From NCBI GenBank assembly GCA_038322995.1, contig JBBQGM010000001.1, forward strand, positions 90,807-154,806: a stretch of 64,000 nucleotides of DNA, read 5' to 3'. Positions 41,741-51,087 of this stretch are shown here, in pieces; within the stretch, counting starts at the first letter, position 1, and each line of letters opens with the position of its first letter. Source of the DNA: QHXQ01 sp038322995 (GTDB lineage Bacteria; Acidobacteriota; Blastocatellia; Pyrinomonadales; Pyrinomonadaceae). A program made the position numbers and the translations under genes. The notes under the pieces are model-generated. The model saw nothing but the letters and a program-made list of their open reading frames with translations. It was not told the DNA's origin and did not search any database.

Positions 41741-42718
41741 ATGCCAGCGTCAGGTGGGGGGCCGGACGCGCCCCATCGCCCCGTGTTATTGCATGAAGTT
41801 GTGCAGTATTTAGCGCCGGAGCGCGGCGGCCTGTTCGTGGACGCAACGCTTGGGCTTGGTGGGCACAGCGAGGCAATCCTTGAATCTGCGCCGGAGACGC
41901 GCGTGCTAGGCATTGATCGTGACCCGGAAGCGCTCGTCCACGCGCGTCGCCGTTTGGCGCATTTTGGCCCACGCTGTCGCTTTGTGCAGGCAAACTTCCG
42001 CGAGTTGGCTGGCATAGGGGCGGAGACGGGCGAGCGCGAAGTTAGCGGTGTACTGGCTGATCTGGGTGTCTCATCCTTGCAGTTCGACACGCCCGCGCGG
42101 GGCTTTAGCTTCCGGCACGATGCGCCGCTCGACATGCGCATGGACGCCGGGGGCGACGAAGAGACGGCCGCCGAACTGCTGGCGCGTCTTCCTGAAGAGG
42201 AGATCGCGCGCATCATCTTTGAATACGGCGATGAGCGACGGTCGCGCCGCATCGCGCGCTGGATAGTCGAGCGGCGCGCAGAAGGCCGGGCCGTGCAGAC
42301 AACTGCGGACTTAGCTGCGCTGGTTGCGCGGGCCGTTGGCTACAAGCGCGCGGATCATATACATCCGGCGACACGCACGTTCCAAGCTTTGCGTATCGCG
42401 GTTAATCACGAACTCGAAAACTTGAGCGAGTTCATCGAAACAGCAGTTGATCTTTTACAACCGGCGGGTCGCCTGTGCGTGATCAGCTTCCACTCGTTGG
42501 AGGATCGGATTGTGAAGCGCACGTTGCGGCGGCTGCACGGGCAATGCGAATGCGATCCGCGCATGCCGGTGTGCCGTTGCGGCGCGCGGCGAGTGGTTGA
42601 AATTCTGACGCGCCGGCCCGTCACCGCAGCCGACGCGGAATTGGGCATGAACCCGCGCGCACGTAGCGCCAAACTGCGCGCCGCCCGAAAACTTGATTTG
42701 AGCGAGAGAGAGCGATGA
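41741..42718 (+). CDS. rsmH: 16S rRNA (cytosine-1402-N4)-methyltransferase
   Basis: 325 residues from the ATG at 41741; three in-frame GTG codons precede it. The methyltransferase motif is GGLFVDATLGLGGHSEAIL and VLADLGVSSLQFD, with the end GDLCVISFHSLEDRIVK-like LCVISFHSLEDRIVKRTLRR, all family signatures. It methylates 16S rRNA. Second gene of the dcw cluster; it overlaps ftsL by four bases (ATGA). Confidence 0.95.
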   Translation: MPASGGGPDAPHRPVLLHEVVQYLAPERGGLFVDATLGLGGHSEAILESAPETRVLGIDRDPEALVHARRRLAHFGPRCRFVQANFRELAGIGAETGEREVSGVLADLGVSSLQFDTPARGFSFRHDAPLDMRMDAGGDEETAAELLARLPEEEIARIIFEYGDERRSRRIARWIVERRAEGRAVQTTADLAALVARAVGYKRADHIHPATRTFQALRIAVNHELENLSEFIETAVDLLQPAGRLCVISFHSLEDRIVKRTLRRLHGQCECDPRMPVCRCGARRVVEILTRRPVTAADAELGMNPRARSAKLRAARKLDLSERER

Positions 42719-43125
42719 GGAGACTGCCCCAACAACAACGCAATTTCAACGTGCAGCGTCAGCACGACGAGCGCGCATTTCGGCGTCTGCTCATGCTGCT
42801 CATGGGGGGACTACTGCTGGCCGGTGGTTTTGCCGTTGCTGTCGGGCAACACTTCAAGGCCGTGCAGTACGGCTATGGGAACGAGACGTTGCGCCGCGAG
42901 CATGCGCAACTACTCGCTGAGCAGCAGCAGTTGCAATTAGCGCTCGCGCAAGCGGCCGCGCCGGCCGCACTTGACCATGCCGCGCGCTCACTTGGGATGC
43001 AGCCGGCGCGGGCTGCGCAGATGAGCGTTATGGCGCGCGCCGATGATAACGATCAACGCTCTGTCGCCCGCCCGCCCGCTATTTTAAGTGGTGCGCCCAG
43101 TGCGGTGAGCGAGCGCATCCGTTGA
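42715..43125 (+). CDS. ftsL: Cell division protein FtsL-like
   Basis: 136 residues: a short basic cytoplasmic start, one membrane helix (LLMLLMGGLLLAGGFAVAVG, about residues 22-41), then a coiled coil (LRREHAQLLAEQQQLQLALA). Sequence conservation of FtsL is low; size, topology and position between rsmH and ftsI make the call. It forms a complex with FtsQ/DivIB and FtsB in the septum. A non-conserved tail of ~45 residues follows the coiled coil. Confidence 0.8.
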   Translation: MRRLPQQQRNFNVQRQHDERAFRRLLMLLMGGLLLAGGFAVAVGQHFKAVQYGYGNETLRREHAQLLAEQQQLQLALAQAAAPAALDHAARSLGMQPARAAQMSVMARADDNDQRSVARPPAILSGAPSAVSERIR

Positions 43126-43204
43126 GCTGATATTGAAGCCGAAATTTGACCGGCGCGTACCGTCCGCAGCACTCTCCCACCAAGCGCGCCCGGCATAAGA
43201 GTTA

Positions 43205-43229
43205 TTGGCGCGCACGGGTTGCGCGCCAA
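43205..43229 (+). promoter_or_regulatory. Hairpin between ftsL and ftsI
   Basis: TTGGCGCGCA (43205-43214) pairs perfectly with TGCGCGCCAA (43220-43229) around five bases. No T-run follows, so a full terminator is unlikely; it may weaken or stabilise the transcript 55 bases ahead of ftsI. Confidence 0.4.
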
Positions 43230-43284
43230 CCGCCGGATGTAAGCAGCGTGAACGCACGAGTTTGTCGCCCACTGGTTTCCGCCT

Positions 43285-45390
43285 ATGCCTGAACGTCGGC
43301 ACGCACAAGCAAAAGTCCAGCCCGACCCTTCGCGGCCACGCACAGCGCTCGTCGTCATCATCTTAAGTCTCTGGATGCTGGGTATCGGGGCGCGGTTGGT
43401 CTATCTGCAAGTCGGGCAGGCCGAGGCATTGAGCGCACGCGCGCACCGGCAGCAGCAACAGACGGCTGCGACCATCGCGCCACGCGGTCTTATCCTTGAC
43501 CGTGCGGGCCACGAGCTTGCGCGCAGTCTCGAAGTAGATTCGTTTTTCGTCGTGCCCGACGAGTTGACGGACGTAGGCGCTACGGCCGCGCAACTCGCGC
43601 TCGTGCTCGATCTCAAGCCGGCAGAGTTAACGGCGCGGTGGCAGACCGCGCGGGCTGCGAAGCGCAGATTCGTGTGGGTTGCGCGGCAAGTTGACGCGGC
43701 ACCGGCGGCGCGCGTGCGGGCGCTGCAACTCGCGGGCGTGCATACACAGAAGGAGACGAAGCGTTATTACCCGAACGGCGCGCTGGCCGCGCACGTGCTT
43801 GGTTTCGTCGGCACTGATGATACGGGACTGGCGGGCATTGAGCGGGTGCAGAACGTTGCGCTCGCAGGCGCGGCCGGCCGGGTGGGACTCGATGGCGACG
43901 GCCGGCGGCAAGCTTACGATAGTCGCACGGAGGAGGCACGCGCGGGGCGCTCGCTGGTACTAACGATTGATCAGAACGTGCAGTATCAAGCGGAGCACGC
44001 GCTGGCGGCAGCGGTGGCACAGGCGCACGCGAAGTCCGGCACGGCCATCGTGCTCGACCCACACACGGGCGAAATTCTCGCGTTGGCTAATGTTCCGACG
44101 TTCGATCCAAACGAGGCGCATAAGGTCAAGCCGGCGCTGAATGATGATCAGCGCGCCAATCAGGATGTGAAGCAGAATCCGGCGCTGGAAAATACATATG
44201 AGCCGGGGTCGACGTTCAAGATCGTGGCCTTCGCAGCCGCGCTGGAAGAGAAGTTGGCGCGGCCCGACGAAATGATCGATTGTCAGATGGGTTCGATTAC
44301 GCTCTTCGGGCGTGTCGTGCATGACGCGCACCCGCATGGTGTGTTGACGGTGTCGGATGCGCTGGCGCTGTCGAGCAATGTGGCCGCGATCAAGTTGGGC
44401 ATGCGTGTCGGCAGTACGCGGTTGTACGACTACATCCGCCGCTTCGGATTCGGGGCGCGGACGGGTGTCGAGTTGCCGGGTGAAGCAAACGGCATCGTGC
44501 GGCCTGTTAAGCAATGGCAGCCCACGTCGCTCGGCTCGATCCCGATGGGGCAAGAGGTGGGCGTGACGGCAGTGCAGATGGCGGCGGCCTTTGCCGCGAT
44601 TGCGAACGACGGGCTGCGCGTGCAACCGCATCTGATCAGAGAGGTGCGCGAAGTGGACGGGGTGGCGGCCGAACGCGCGCAACCGGAAGCGCAGCGGGTC
44701 ATCAGTGCGGAGACGGCGCGTTTGCTCAAGCCAATGTTGGAGAGCGTGACGGTGAAGGGCACGGCGAAACGCGCGCAACTCGAAGGCTATACGGCGGCGG
44801 GCAAGACCGGCACGGCACAGAAGATCGATCCACGCACGCGCACCTATTCGCCCTCGAAGTATGTCGCCTCGTTCATCGGTTTCGCACCGGTCGCGCAGCC
44901 GGCGGTCGTGATCGCGGTGGTGATTGACGAACCGGTCGGCGCGCACTATGGCGGCGACGTGGCCGCGCCGGTCTTCAGCGAGATCGCGTCGAACGTGCTG
45001 CCCTATCTCAACGTCGAGCCGGATGCCGCGGATGCGCAGTCCACGCCGCGTGAGCAACTGGCGCAAGGCACGCCCACCGCGCCGCAGGCCGCAGAGGGTG
45101 AATTGCCGACGGCGCGGGCGGACAGAGATCAGTCGGCGTTACTACCTGAGGTAACCGAGCGTGCTGCGGGCGACGTGCGCGAAGTTGTGTACGCGCAGGC
45201 GGGCGAACGCGCTTTGTTGATGCCGGACCTGCACGGGCACAGCGTGCGCGATGCGGCCCGCGTCTGTGCGCAACTCGGACTTGAGATGGAGGCGCACGGT
45301 GAAGGACGCGCGCGCCAGCAAAGTCCAGCGGCCGGCGCGAGCATTGAATCGGGTCAAGTCGTGCGCATTGATTTCGGGCGGAGCGATTGA
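43285..45390 (+). CDS. ftsI: Septal peptidoglycan transpeptidase with PASTA domain
   Basis: 701 residues. One membrane helix near residues 15-35, a dimerisation-type domain, then the penicillin-binding transpeptidase: active-site Ser in YEPGSTFKIVAFAAALE (S-x-x-K), LSSNVAAIKLG (S-x-N) and AAGKTGTAQKID (K-T-G). The last ~70 residues form a PASTA domain (LMPDLHGHSVRDAARVCAQL), preceded by a long Ala/Pro/Arg linker. PASTA tails are typical of SpoVD/PBP2x-type enzymes. It cross-links septal peptidoglycan in the inner membrane. 346 bases separate it from murF. Confidence 0.93.
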   Translation: MPERRHAQAKVQPDPSRPRTALVVIILSLWMLGIGARLVYLQVGQAEALSARAHRQQQQTAATIAPRGLILDRAGHELARSLEVDSFFVVPDELTDVGATAAQLALVLDLKPAELTARWQTARAAKRRFVWVARQVDAAPAARVRALQLAGVHTQKETKRYYPNGALAAHVLGFVGTDDTGLAGIERVQNVALAGAAGRVGLDGDGRRQAYDSRTEEARAGRSLVLTIDQNVQYQAEHALAAAVAQAHAKSGTAIVLDPHTGEILALANVPTFDPNEAHKVKPALNDDQRANQDVKQNPALENTYEPGSTFKIVAFAAALEEKLARPDEMIDCQMGSITLFGRVVHDAHPHGVLTVSDALALSSNVAAIKLGMRVGSTRLYDYIRRFGFGARTGVELPGEANGIVRPVKQWQPTSLGSIPMGQEVGVTAVQMAAAFAAIANDGLRVQPHLIREVREVDGVAAERAQPEAQRVISAETARLLKPMLESVTVKGTAKRAQLEGYTAAGKTGTAQKIDPRTRTYSPSKYVASFIGFAPVAQPAVVIAVVIDEPVGAHYGGDVAAPVFSEIASNVLPYLNVEPDAADAQSTPREQLAQGTPTAPQAAEGELPTARADRDQSALLPEVTERAAGDVREVVYAQAGERALLMPDLHGHSVRDAARVCAQLGLEMEAHGEGRARQQSPAAGASIESGQVVRIDFGRSD

Positions 45391-45477
45391 GCCGCGCATT
45401 AACTGGTCGGTGGCCGCAAGCGCGTCGCGTTTCCGCGCACGAGGGGAACCGCCGCAGCAGACACGGATGGAGAGCTA

Positions 45478-45669
45478 ATGACGCTGCCCCCACAAGATCA
45501 TCCGCAGTACGAATTGAAACGCCGGATCGCAGATTGTCGTGCGCGTCTGCGCCGGACGCGGCCGGAACAGAAACCTTTGGCGCATGACGCGCCCGCGCAA
45601 GGGCCGGGAGCGCGCGCCGCAACGACGAGCGCCGCGGCCGACGAAGCACACACGCGCCGGTCGGCATGA
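45478..45669 (+). CDS. Small unknown protein where murE would be expected
   Basis: 63 residues with GGAGAG four bases before the ATG. The sequence MTLPPQDHPQYELKRRIADC is followed by Arg/Ala-rich residues and no recognisable domain. It occupies the gap between ftsI and murF, where murE is normally found, but does not resemble MurE. It may be a genuine small gene or a chance frame in GC-rich DNA. Confidence 0.4.
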   Translation: MTLPPQDHPQYELKRRIADCRARLRRTRPEQKPLAHDAPAQGPGARAATTSAAADEAHTRRSA

Positions 45670-45736
45670 TGGCGCGGCCCGGGGTTAATCGGGCAGGTGG
45701 CGAAAAGATTTTTCGCGCGAAGAGCAGGAGCGCAAC

Positions 45737-47227
45737 TTGAAGATCAGCACGGCGGCGCAATTGATGGGCGGGGCAAGGCGCACGTCGCCGGAGTTCTTTG
45801 ACAAAGAAATAATCGGGTTCTCGATTGACTCGCGCACGGTTGCGCCGGGTGAACTGTTCTTTGCGCTCGCGCCCGTCGATTACCGGCGGCATCATTTCAC
45901 CGCCGCACATTTCGATGACGCGCACCAATACATCCCGCAGGCGCTCGCGCGGGGCGCGGTCGGCATCGTTGCGTTGCGCGAGCGGGTTGAGGCTGATGCA
46001 GAGTTGTTGGCGCTGAGTGATCGGTTGGTGTTAGTTGACGATGTGATTGTCGCGCTGCAAGCCCTGGCGCACAGTATCCTTGAGCACTGGGGCGGACAGA
46101 CGGTCGGCATCACGGGCAGCGCGGGCAAGACGACGGCCAAAGATTTAACGGCGCATCTGCTCAAACAAGCGGGGCGGCGTGTGTTGAAGACGCGCAAGAA
46201 TTTCAATAACCAGTTGGGCCTGCCGCTCTCGATCTTGCAGATGGTGACAGGCGCGGGGGCTCCAGCGGACTTCGACGTAGCCGTGCTGGAATACGGCATG
46301 TCCACGTTCGGCGAGATCGGGCAACTGACGCGCATCGCGCCGCCCGACATCGGCGTCGAGTTGCTCGTCGCACCGGCCCATTTGGAATTCTTCGACTCGG
46401 TCGAGCAAATCGCGGCGGGTAAGGCCCAGCTCATTGAAAACTTGAAACCGGGCGGCATCGCCGTCTTGAACGCCGACGATGCACGCGTCGCCGCGATGCG
46501 TGCGCTGCACGCGGGGCGCACGCTCACCTTCGGCCTGGACACGACGGCCGATGTGATGGCGGCCGACATCGAGTGCGCGCGGATCGGTCTCAGCCGCTTC
46601 CGGCTGTGTACGCCGCTCGGCGAAGCGATGGCGGAGTTGCCTTTGCCGGGCCGGCACAATCTGTCGAACGCGCTCGCGGCGGCGGCGGTGGCCACCTGCT
46701 TCGGGCTTGCGCCGGAAGCGATTGCCGCCGCGCTCGCCACCGCGCAACCGACGGAGATGCGCGGCGCGGTGATCGATTTCGCGGCCGGGTTCAGCGTGGT
46801 TGACGATTCGTACAACTCGAACCCCATGTCGCTCTTGAGCATGGCGCGGGCTTTGCTCGAAGGGCGGGAGGCGGACGAACGGACGCGGCGCACGTTTGTC
46901 GTCGCGGGCGAGATGCTGGAATTGGGCGCGGATGGCGCAATGCTGCATCGCGCGGCGGGCCGCGAGATCGCGGAGCTTGGGGTTGACGTGCTGTGGGGCG
47001 TGCGCGGGTTGGCCAGCGAGTTGGTCGCGGGCGCGCGGGCTGCGGGGATGAACGATAGGGCGCTTTTCTTTGCTACGACGGAAGAAGCGGCGGCGGCGTT
47101 GCCGGATGAACTGAGAGCGGGCGATCTCGTGTTAGTGAAAGGCTCGCGTAGCGTGCGGACGGATTTGATCGTGGCGGCCTTGCGGGCGCGGTTTCCCAGT
47201 GTGGCAACGGACGAGCCGGCGACGTGA
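45737..47227 (+). CDS. murF: UDP-MurNAc-tripeptide--D-Ala-D-Ala ligase
   Basis: 496 residues with a TTG start; AGGAG lies six bases upstream, and an in-frame ATG is not near. The ATP-binding motif is VGITGSAGKTTAKDLTAHLL, followed by TRKNFNNQLGLPLSILQMVT, the MurF-specific stretch. DSYNSNPMSLLSMARALLEG and VLVKGSRSVRTDLI complete the ligase. It adds D-Ala-D-Ala to the peptidoglycan precursor. The upstream gene murE is absent here, so the tripeptide ligase must be elsewhere. Confidence 0.95.
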   Translation: MKISTAAQLMGGARRTSPEFFDKEIIGFSIDSRTVAPGELFFALAPVDYRRHHFTAAHFDDAHQYIPQALARGAVGIVALRERVEADAELLALSDRLVLVDDVIVALQALAHSILEHWGGQTVGITGSAGKTTAKDLTAHLLKQAGRRVLKTRKNFNNQLGLPLSILQMVTGAGAPADFDVAVLEYGMSTFGEIGQLTRIAPPDIGVELLVAPAHLEFFDSVEQIAAGKAQLIENLKPGGIAVLNADDARVAAMRALHAGRTLTFGLDTTADVMAADIECARIGLSRFRLCTPLGEAMAELPLPGRHNLSNALAAAAVATCFGLAPEAIAAALATAQPTEMRGAVIDFAAGFSVVDDSYNSNPMSLLSMARALLEGREADERTRRTFVVAGEMLELGADGAMLHRAAGREIAELGVDVLWGVRGLASELVAGARAAGMNDRALFFATTEEAAAALPDELRAGDLVLVKGSRSVRTDLIVAALRARFPSVATDEPAT

Positions 47228-47274
47228 GTTGCCACAGTGAACTTGACGGCTAAGAGACGTTTGAGCAGATCAGT

Positions 47275-48417
47275 ATGATCTACTACATCCTTTACGAGTG
47301 GCTCTACAAAAGCCTGTCGGTGCATAACGCGGAGTCCATTCCCGTTAAGTCGCTCAACGTCTTTCAATACGTCACATTCCGCACGGCTTACGCGACGATC
47401 ACCGCGCTCCTGATCTCGCTCGTTTTCGGCGGCCGCGTCATTCGCGCATTGCGCGAGTTGAACATCGGGCAAGAGATTCGCGCCGAAGGGCCGCAGGCGC
47501 ACATGGCCAAGCGCGGCACGCCGACGATGGGCGGCGTGCTGATCGTTAGCTCGGTGCTGATCTCGACCTTGCTCTGGGCCAAACTGTCGAGCCTCTACGT
47601 CTGGATCGTGCTGATCGCGACGACGCTTTTCGCGCTCATCGGGTTTCTCGATGACTACGCGAAGGTGGCCAAACGGCAAAGTCTGGGGCTGACGGGCAAA
47701 CAAAAACTGTTCGCGCAGTTTCTGATCGCCGTCGGTATCTGGGCGGCGCTCTACTTTTTAACCGACTACTCGTGGAACGTCAGCATCCCGTTTTTCAAGC
47801 TGTCGGCCACGACGGGCAAGACGTTCATCGGGCCGTGGCTTTACCTGCCGTTCATCCTCGTCGTGCTGATCGGCTCGTCGAACGCGGTGAACTTGACGGA
47901 CGGTTTAGATGGATTGGCGATCAGCGTCACCTTCGTCGCGATGACCGCGTTGACCGCGTTTACTTATCTGAGCGGCGACGAACGTTGGGCCAAGTATCTC
48001 GACCTCGTCTATCGGCAAGACGTGGGCGAGTTAACGGTCTTCTGCGGCGCGATGGTTGGCGCAAGCCTCGGCTTCTTATGGTACAACGCGCCGCCGGCCG
48101 ATGTGTTCATGGGCGACACGGGCAGCCTCGCCATTGGCGGGGCATTCGGCACGATTGGCGTGCTGACGAAACAGGAATTGATCCTCGTGTTCGTCGGCGG
48201 CGTGTTCGTGTTGGAAGCGATCTCGGTGATGCTGCAAGTCTCCTTCTTCAAGTTGACGAAACGGCAAACGGGCACAGGGCGCAGGCTCTTTAAGATGACG
48301 CCCTTGCATCACCATTTCGAGATGCAAGGCTGGAAGGAGTCGAAAGTCGTCTTCCGATTTTTGATCCTGGCGATCTTGTTTGCCTTGTTGAGTCTGTCGA
48401 CGCTGAAACTGCGTTGA
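47275..48417 (+). CDS. mraY: Phospho-N-acetylmuramoyl-pentapeptide transferase MraY
   Basis: 380 residues with about ten membrane helices. The motifs are GTPTMGGVLIVSSVLISTLL, LGFLDDYAKV-like FLDDYAKVAKRQSLGLTGKQ, NLTDGLDGLAISVTFVAMTA (catalytic aspartates) and PLHHHFEMQGWKESKVV near the end. It forms lipid I from UDP-MurNAc-pentapeptide. The following murD begins 14 bases after its stop. Confidence 0.97.
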   Translation: MIYYILYEWLYKSLSVHNAESIPVKSLNVFQYVTFRTAYATITALLISLVFGGRVIRALRELNIGQEIRAEGPQAHMAKRGTPTMGGVLIVSSVLISTLLWAKLSSLYVWIVLIATTLFALIGFLDDYAKVAKRQSLGLTGKQKLFAQFLIAVGIWAALYFLTDYSWNVSIPFFKLSATTGKTFIGPWLYLPFILVVLIGSSNAVNLTDGLDGLAISVTFVAMTALTAFTYLSGDERWAKYLDLVYRQDVGELTVFCGAMVGASLGFLWYNAPPADVFMGDTGSLAIGGAFGTIGVLTKQELILVFVGGVFVLEAISVMLQVSFFKLTKRQTGTGRRLFKMTPLHHHFEMQGWKESKVVFRFLILAILFALLSLSTLKLR

Positions 48418-48430
48418 TGAAGTTTCTATC

Positions 48431-49837
48431 GTGGAACTGAACGGCAAAAAAGTTCTGGTCATCGGTGCAGCGCGGAGCGGCGTGGCGGCGGCGCGCTTTC
48501 TCGCCGCGCGCGGCGCAACCGTGGCGCTCAGTGATCGCAAGCCGTTGGCGGAATGGCCGGCGGAGGCGCAGGCACTGAAGGCCGACGGCGTCGGTTTGCT
48601 CGCGGGCGAGTTGCCGATGTGGTTGATGGATCAGATCGAGTTGGTCGTCTTGAGTCCCGGCGTGCCGACGAAAAGCATTCCGGCGCGTTATATGGAGCGG
48701 GCGGGCGCGGAGGTGATCGGCGAGGTCGAACTGGCCGCGCGCCACTTGCGCGGGCGCATCGTCGCCATCACAGGCACGAACGGCAAGACGACGACGACGA
48801 CGCTCATCGGCGCACTGCTCAAAGATGCGGGGCTGTTCGTGCAAGTCGGCGGCAACATCGGCACGCCGCTCATCTCGCTGGTTGATGCGGCGCGCGACGA
48901 TGGGTGGACGGTCGTCGAGGTGTCCAGCTATCAGCTTGAGACGATTGCGCAGTTTCACCCGACGGTGGCTATCGTCTTGAACCTGATGCCCGACCATCTG
49001 GATCGCTACGAGCATTTCATGGATTATGCCGCCGCGAAGCATCGCATCTTTCGCAACCAGATGGCGGGGGACGCGGCCATCCTGAACGCGGATGATGAAC
49101 TGGTCTCGTCGTGGGCAGCGGGCTTGAGCGCGCACGTTGTGCTGTTCAGCGTGCAGCGTGAACTGGCGGAAGGCTTGTTCTTGCGCGGACAGGACATCAT
49201 CTCGCGTAGCGGCGGCCGTGAGCGTGTGCTGGCGCGGCGCGATGAGATGAATTTGCGCGGACTGCATAACGTACAGAACGTGTTAGCGGCGTTGGCGGCC
49301 GGGCTTGCGTGCGGCGCTCAGCCCGACGCGATGCGCGCCACGATCAAGAGCTTTCAGCCGGTCGAGCATCGGCTCGAACATGTCGCGGAAATTAATGGCG
49401 TCGAGTTCTACAACGACTCGAAGGCGACGAATGTGGACGCGGCCGTCAAGGCGCTTGAAGCGTTCGCCGACGCAGCCGGCAAGATCGTGTTGATCCTCGG
49501 CGGGCGCGGCAAGCACGCGCCCTACGCGCCGCTTGCGCCGCTCGTTGCGCGCCAAGCACGTGCGCTCGTTCTCGTCGGCGAGGATGCAGATCGGATCGAG
49601 CAGGAGTTGCAGGCTTACGCGCCGGTCGTGCGCGCGCGCGATATGCCGGATGCTGTCCGCCGCGCGGCGGCACGCGCGCAGGCGGGAGATGTGGTCTTGC
49701 TCGCGCCCGCGTGCGCGAGTTTCGATATGTTCGCCGGCTTCGAGCAGCGCGGTCGGGTGTTTAAGGCAGCAGTGAGAGAAATGATGAATGATGAACGCGG
49801 AACGATGAATGACAGACAGCAAGTGTCGGCCTGTTAA
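48431..49837 (+). CDS. murD: UDP-N-acetylmuramoyl-L-alanine--D-glutamate ligase
   Basis: 468 residues, GTG start, 14 bases after mraY. The ATP motif is VAITGTNGKTTTTTLIGALL; then VEVSSYQLETIAQFHPTVAI, NLMPDHLDRYEHFMDYAAAK and ILGGRGKHAPYAPLAPLVAR, all MurD. The last ~18 residues (MMNDERGTMNDRQQVSAC) and the stop codon come from the left half of a 25-bp palindrome located there, so the native C-terminus has been replaced by repeat sequence. Confidence 0.95.
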   Translation: MELNGKKVLVIGAARSGVAAARFLAARGATVALSDRKPLAEWPAEAQALKADGVGLLAGELPMWLMDQIELVVLSPGVPTKSIPARYMERAGAEVIGEVELAARHLRGRIVAITGTNGKTTTTTLIGALLKDAGLFVQVGGNIGTPLISLVDAARDDGWTVVEVSSYQLETIAQFHPTVAIVLNLMPDHLDRYEHFMDYAAAKHRIFRNQMAGDAAILNADDELVSSWAAGLSAHVVLFSVQRELAEGLFLRGQDIISRSGGRERVLARRDEMNLRGLHNVQNVLAALAAGLACGAQPDAMRATIKSFQPVEHRLEHVAEINGVEFYNDSKATNVDAAVKALEAFADAAGKIVLILGGRGKHAPYAPLAPLVARQARALVLVGEDADRIEQELQAYAPVVRARDMPDAVRRAAARAQAGDVVLLAPACASFDMFAGFEQRGRVFKAAVREMMNDERGTMNDRQQVSAC

Positions 49838-49867
49838 TGCGGCATTCATCGTTCCGCGTTCATCATT
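49787..49867. repeat. Palindromic intergenic repeat, copy 3 (murD-ftsW)
   Basis: The 25-base left arm 49787-49811 (core GAACGCGGAACGATGAATG) is repeated exactly, inverted, at 49843-49867, with a 31-base loop. The left arm lies inside the end of murD; the right arm ends 10 bases before ftsW. It shares its core with copies at 33351-33430 and 39026-39099. Confidence 0.9.
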
Positions 49868-49876
49868 ACCTTTGTT

Positions 49877-51079
49877 ATGGCAAGGAAGCTACAAGCAGAC
49901 GAGTGGTTGTTTGTGACGGCGGTGGCGCTGGCGCTGTTCGGCGTCGTGATGGTGTATAGCGCGAGCGCGCCGATTGCCGCACGCGAGAACGGCACACAGT
50001 ATCACTACGTCATCCGGCAGGGCGTGGCGACGCTGATCGGCTTCGGCGCGCTGATTGTCGGTATGCGGCTCGATTATGGCTGGCTGCGGCGGCGCGAAGT
50101 AACTTATGGCTTGCTCGCGTTGTCGGTCGTGTTGCTCTTGGGCGTGTTCGCGTTTCCTCGCATCAACGGCGCGCATCGTTGGATCAAGTTCGCGGGCCAG
50201 TCGTTCCAGCCGTCGGAGTTGGCGAAACTTTCGCTGGCGATCTTCGTCGCGCGGCTGCTCGAACGGCGCGCGGGCGAGGAGCAACTGTTCTGGCGCACGT
50301 TTGCGCCGTGCGTCATGGTGACGGGCGCGCTCGCCCTGCTCGTCGTGGTCGAGCCTGATTTGGGCACGGCGATGATGCTCGGCGTGGTCGGGTTGACGAT
50401 CCTGTTCGCGGCTGGTGCGCGGCTGCGGCATCTGGGCCTGATGCTTGCGCCCGCGCTCGTCGGCATGATTGGCATGGTGGCGCTGTTCCCGTGGCGCATG
50501 AAGCGGTTCACGGCATTCCTTGATCCGTGGGCGGACGCGCAAGGGACGGGCTTTCAGGTGGTGCAGTCGTTGATCGCGGTTGGGTCGGGCGGCGTGCATG
50601 GACTCGGCTTCGCACAAGGCAAACAGAAGCTTTTCTTCCTGCCGTTCGCGCATTCGGATTTCATCTTCGCGGTCGTGGGCGAAGAGTTGGGCTTGATTGG
50701 CTCATCGATCTTGGTCGCCGCGTTCGGTTTGTTTCTCTGGCGCGGCGTGCGGGCGGCCCGGCGTGCGCCGGACAGATTCGGGATGCTGTTGGGTTTAGGC
50801 ATCGTGACGGGCATCGTCGCGCAGGCACTCTTTAATATCAGTGTCGTGTTGGCGCTCGTGCCGACGAAAGGTATCCCGCTGCCGTTCATTTCTTACGGCG
50901 GCACGTCCACCGTCTTCACGCTGTTCGCGGTCGGCGTGCTGCTGAACATCTCGCAGCAGGGCAGCGCGGCGAACGACATGACGATGTTGCGCTACGCGGA
51001 CGAGTCGGAGTTGCGCACGGCCATGCGCCAACGCACGCCGCCCCGCGCACAGGCGTGGCAACCTGCGGGGCGTGGTTGA
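49877..51079 (+). CDS. ftsW: Lipid II polymerase / cell-division protein FtsW
   Basis: 400 residues, ten hydrophobic helices. Typical SEDS motifs: DEWLFVTAVALALFGVVMVY, QSFQPSELAKLSLAIFVAR, PDLGTAMMLGVVGLTILFAA, GVHGLGFAQGKQKLFFLPFA and LPFISYGGTSTVFTLFAVGV. It polymerises septal glycan with FtsI. The ATG at 49877 lies 10 bases after a repeat, without clear ribosome site. Confidence 0.95.
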   Translation: MARKLQADEWLFVTAVALALFGVVMVYSASAPIAARENGTQYHYVIRQGVATLIGFGALIVGMRLDYGWLRRREVTYGLLALSVVLLLGVFAFPRINGAHRWIKFAGQSFQPSELAKLSLAIFVARLLERRAGEEQLFWRTFAPCVMVTGALALLVVVEPDLGTAMMLGVVGLTILFAAGARLRHLGLMLAPALVGMIGMVALFPWRMKRFTAFLDPWADAQGTGFQVVQSLIAVGSGGVHGLGFAQGKQKLFFLPFAHSDFIFAVVGEELGLIGSSILVAAFGLFLWRGVRAARRAPDRFGMLLGLGIVTGIVAQALFNISVVLALVPTKGIPLPFISYGGTSTVFTLFAVGVLLNISQQGSAANDMTMLRYADESELRTAMRQRTPPRAQAWQPAGRG

Positions 51080-51087
51080 GATTGTCG

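Noticed and set aside
43960..45066. 368-codon minus-strand frame with many His and Arg
   Set aside because: Antisense to ftsI, where S-x-x-K, S-x-N and K-T-G motifs are intact.
45892..47703. 603-codon minus-strand frame
   Set aside because: It is antisense to murF and mraY, which carry all catalytic motifs. Its product is Ser/Ala/Pro-rich without any domain.
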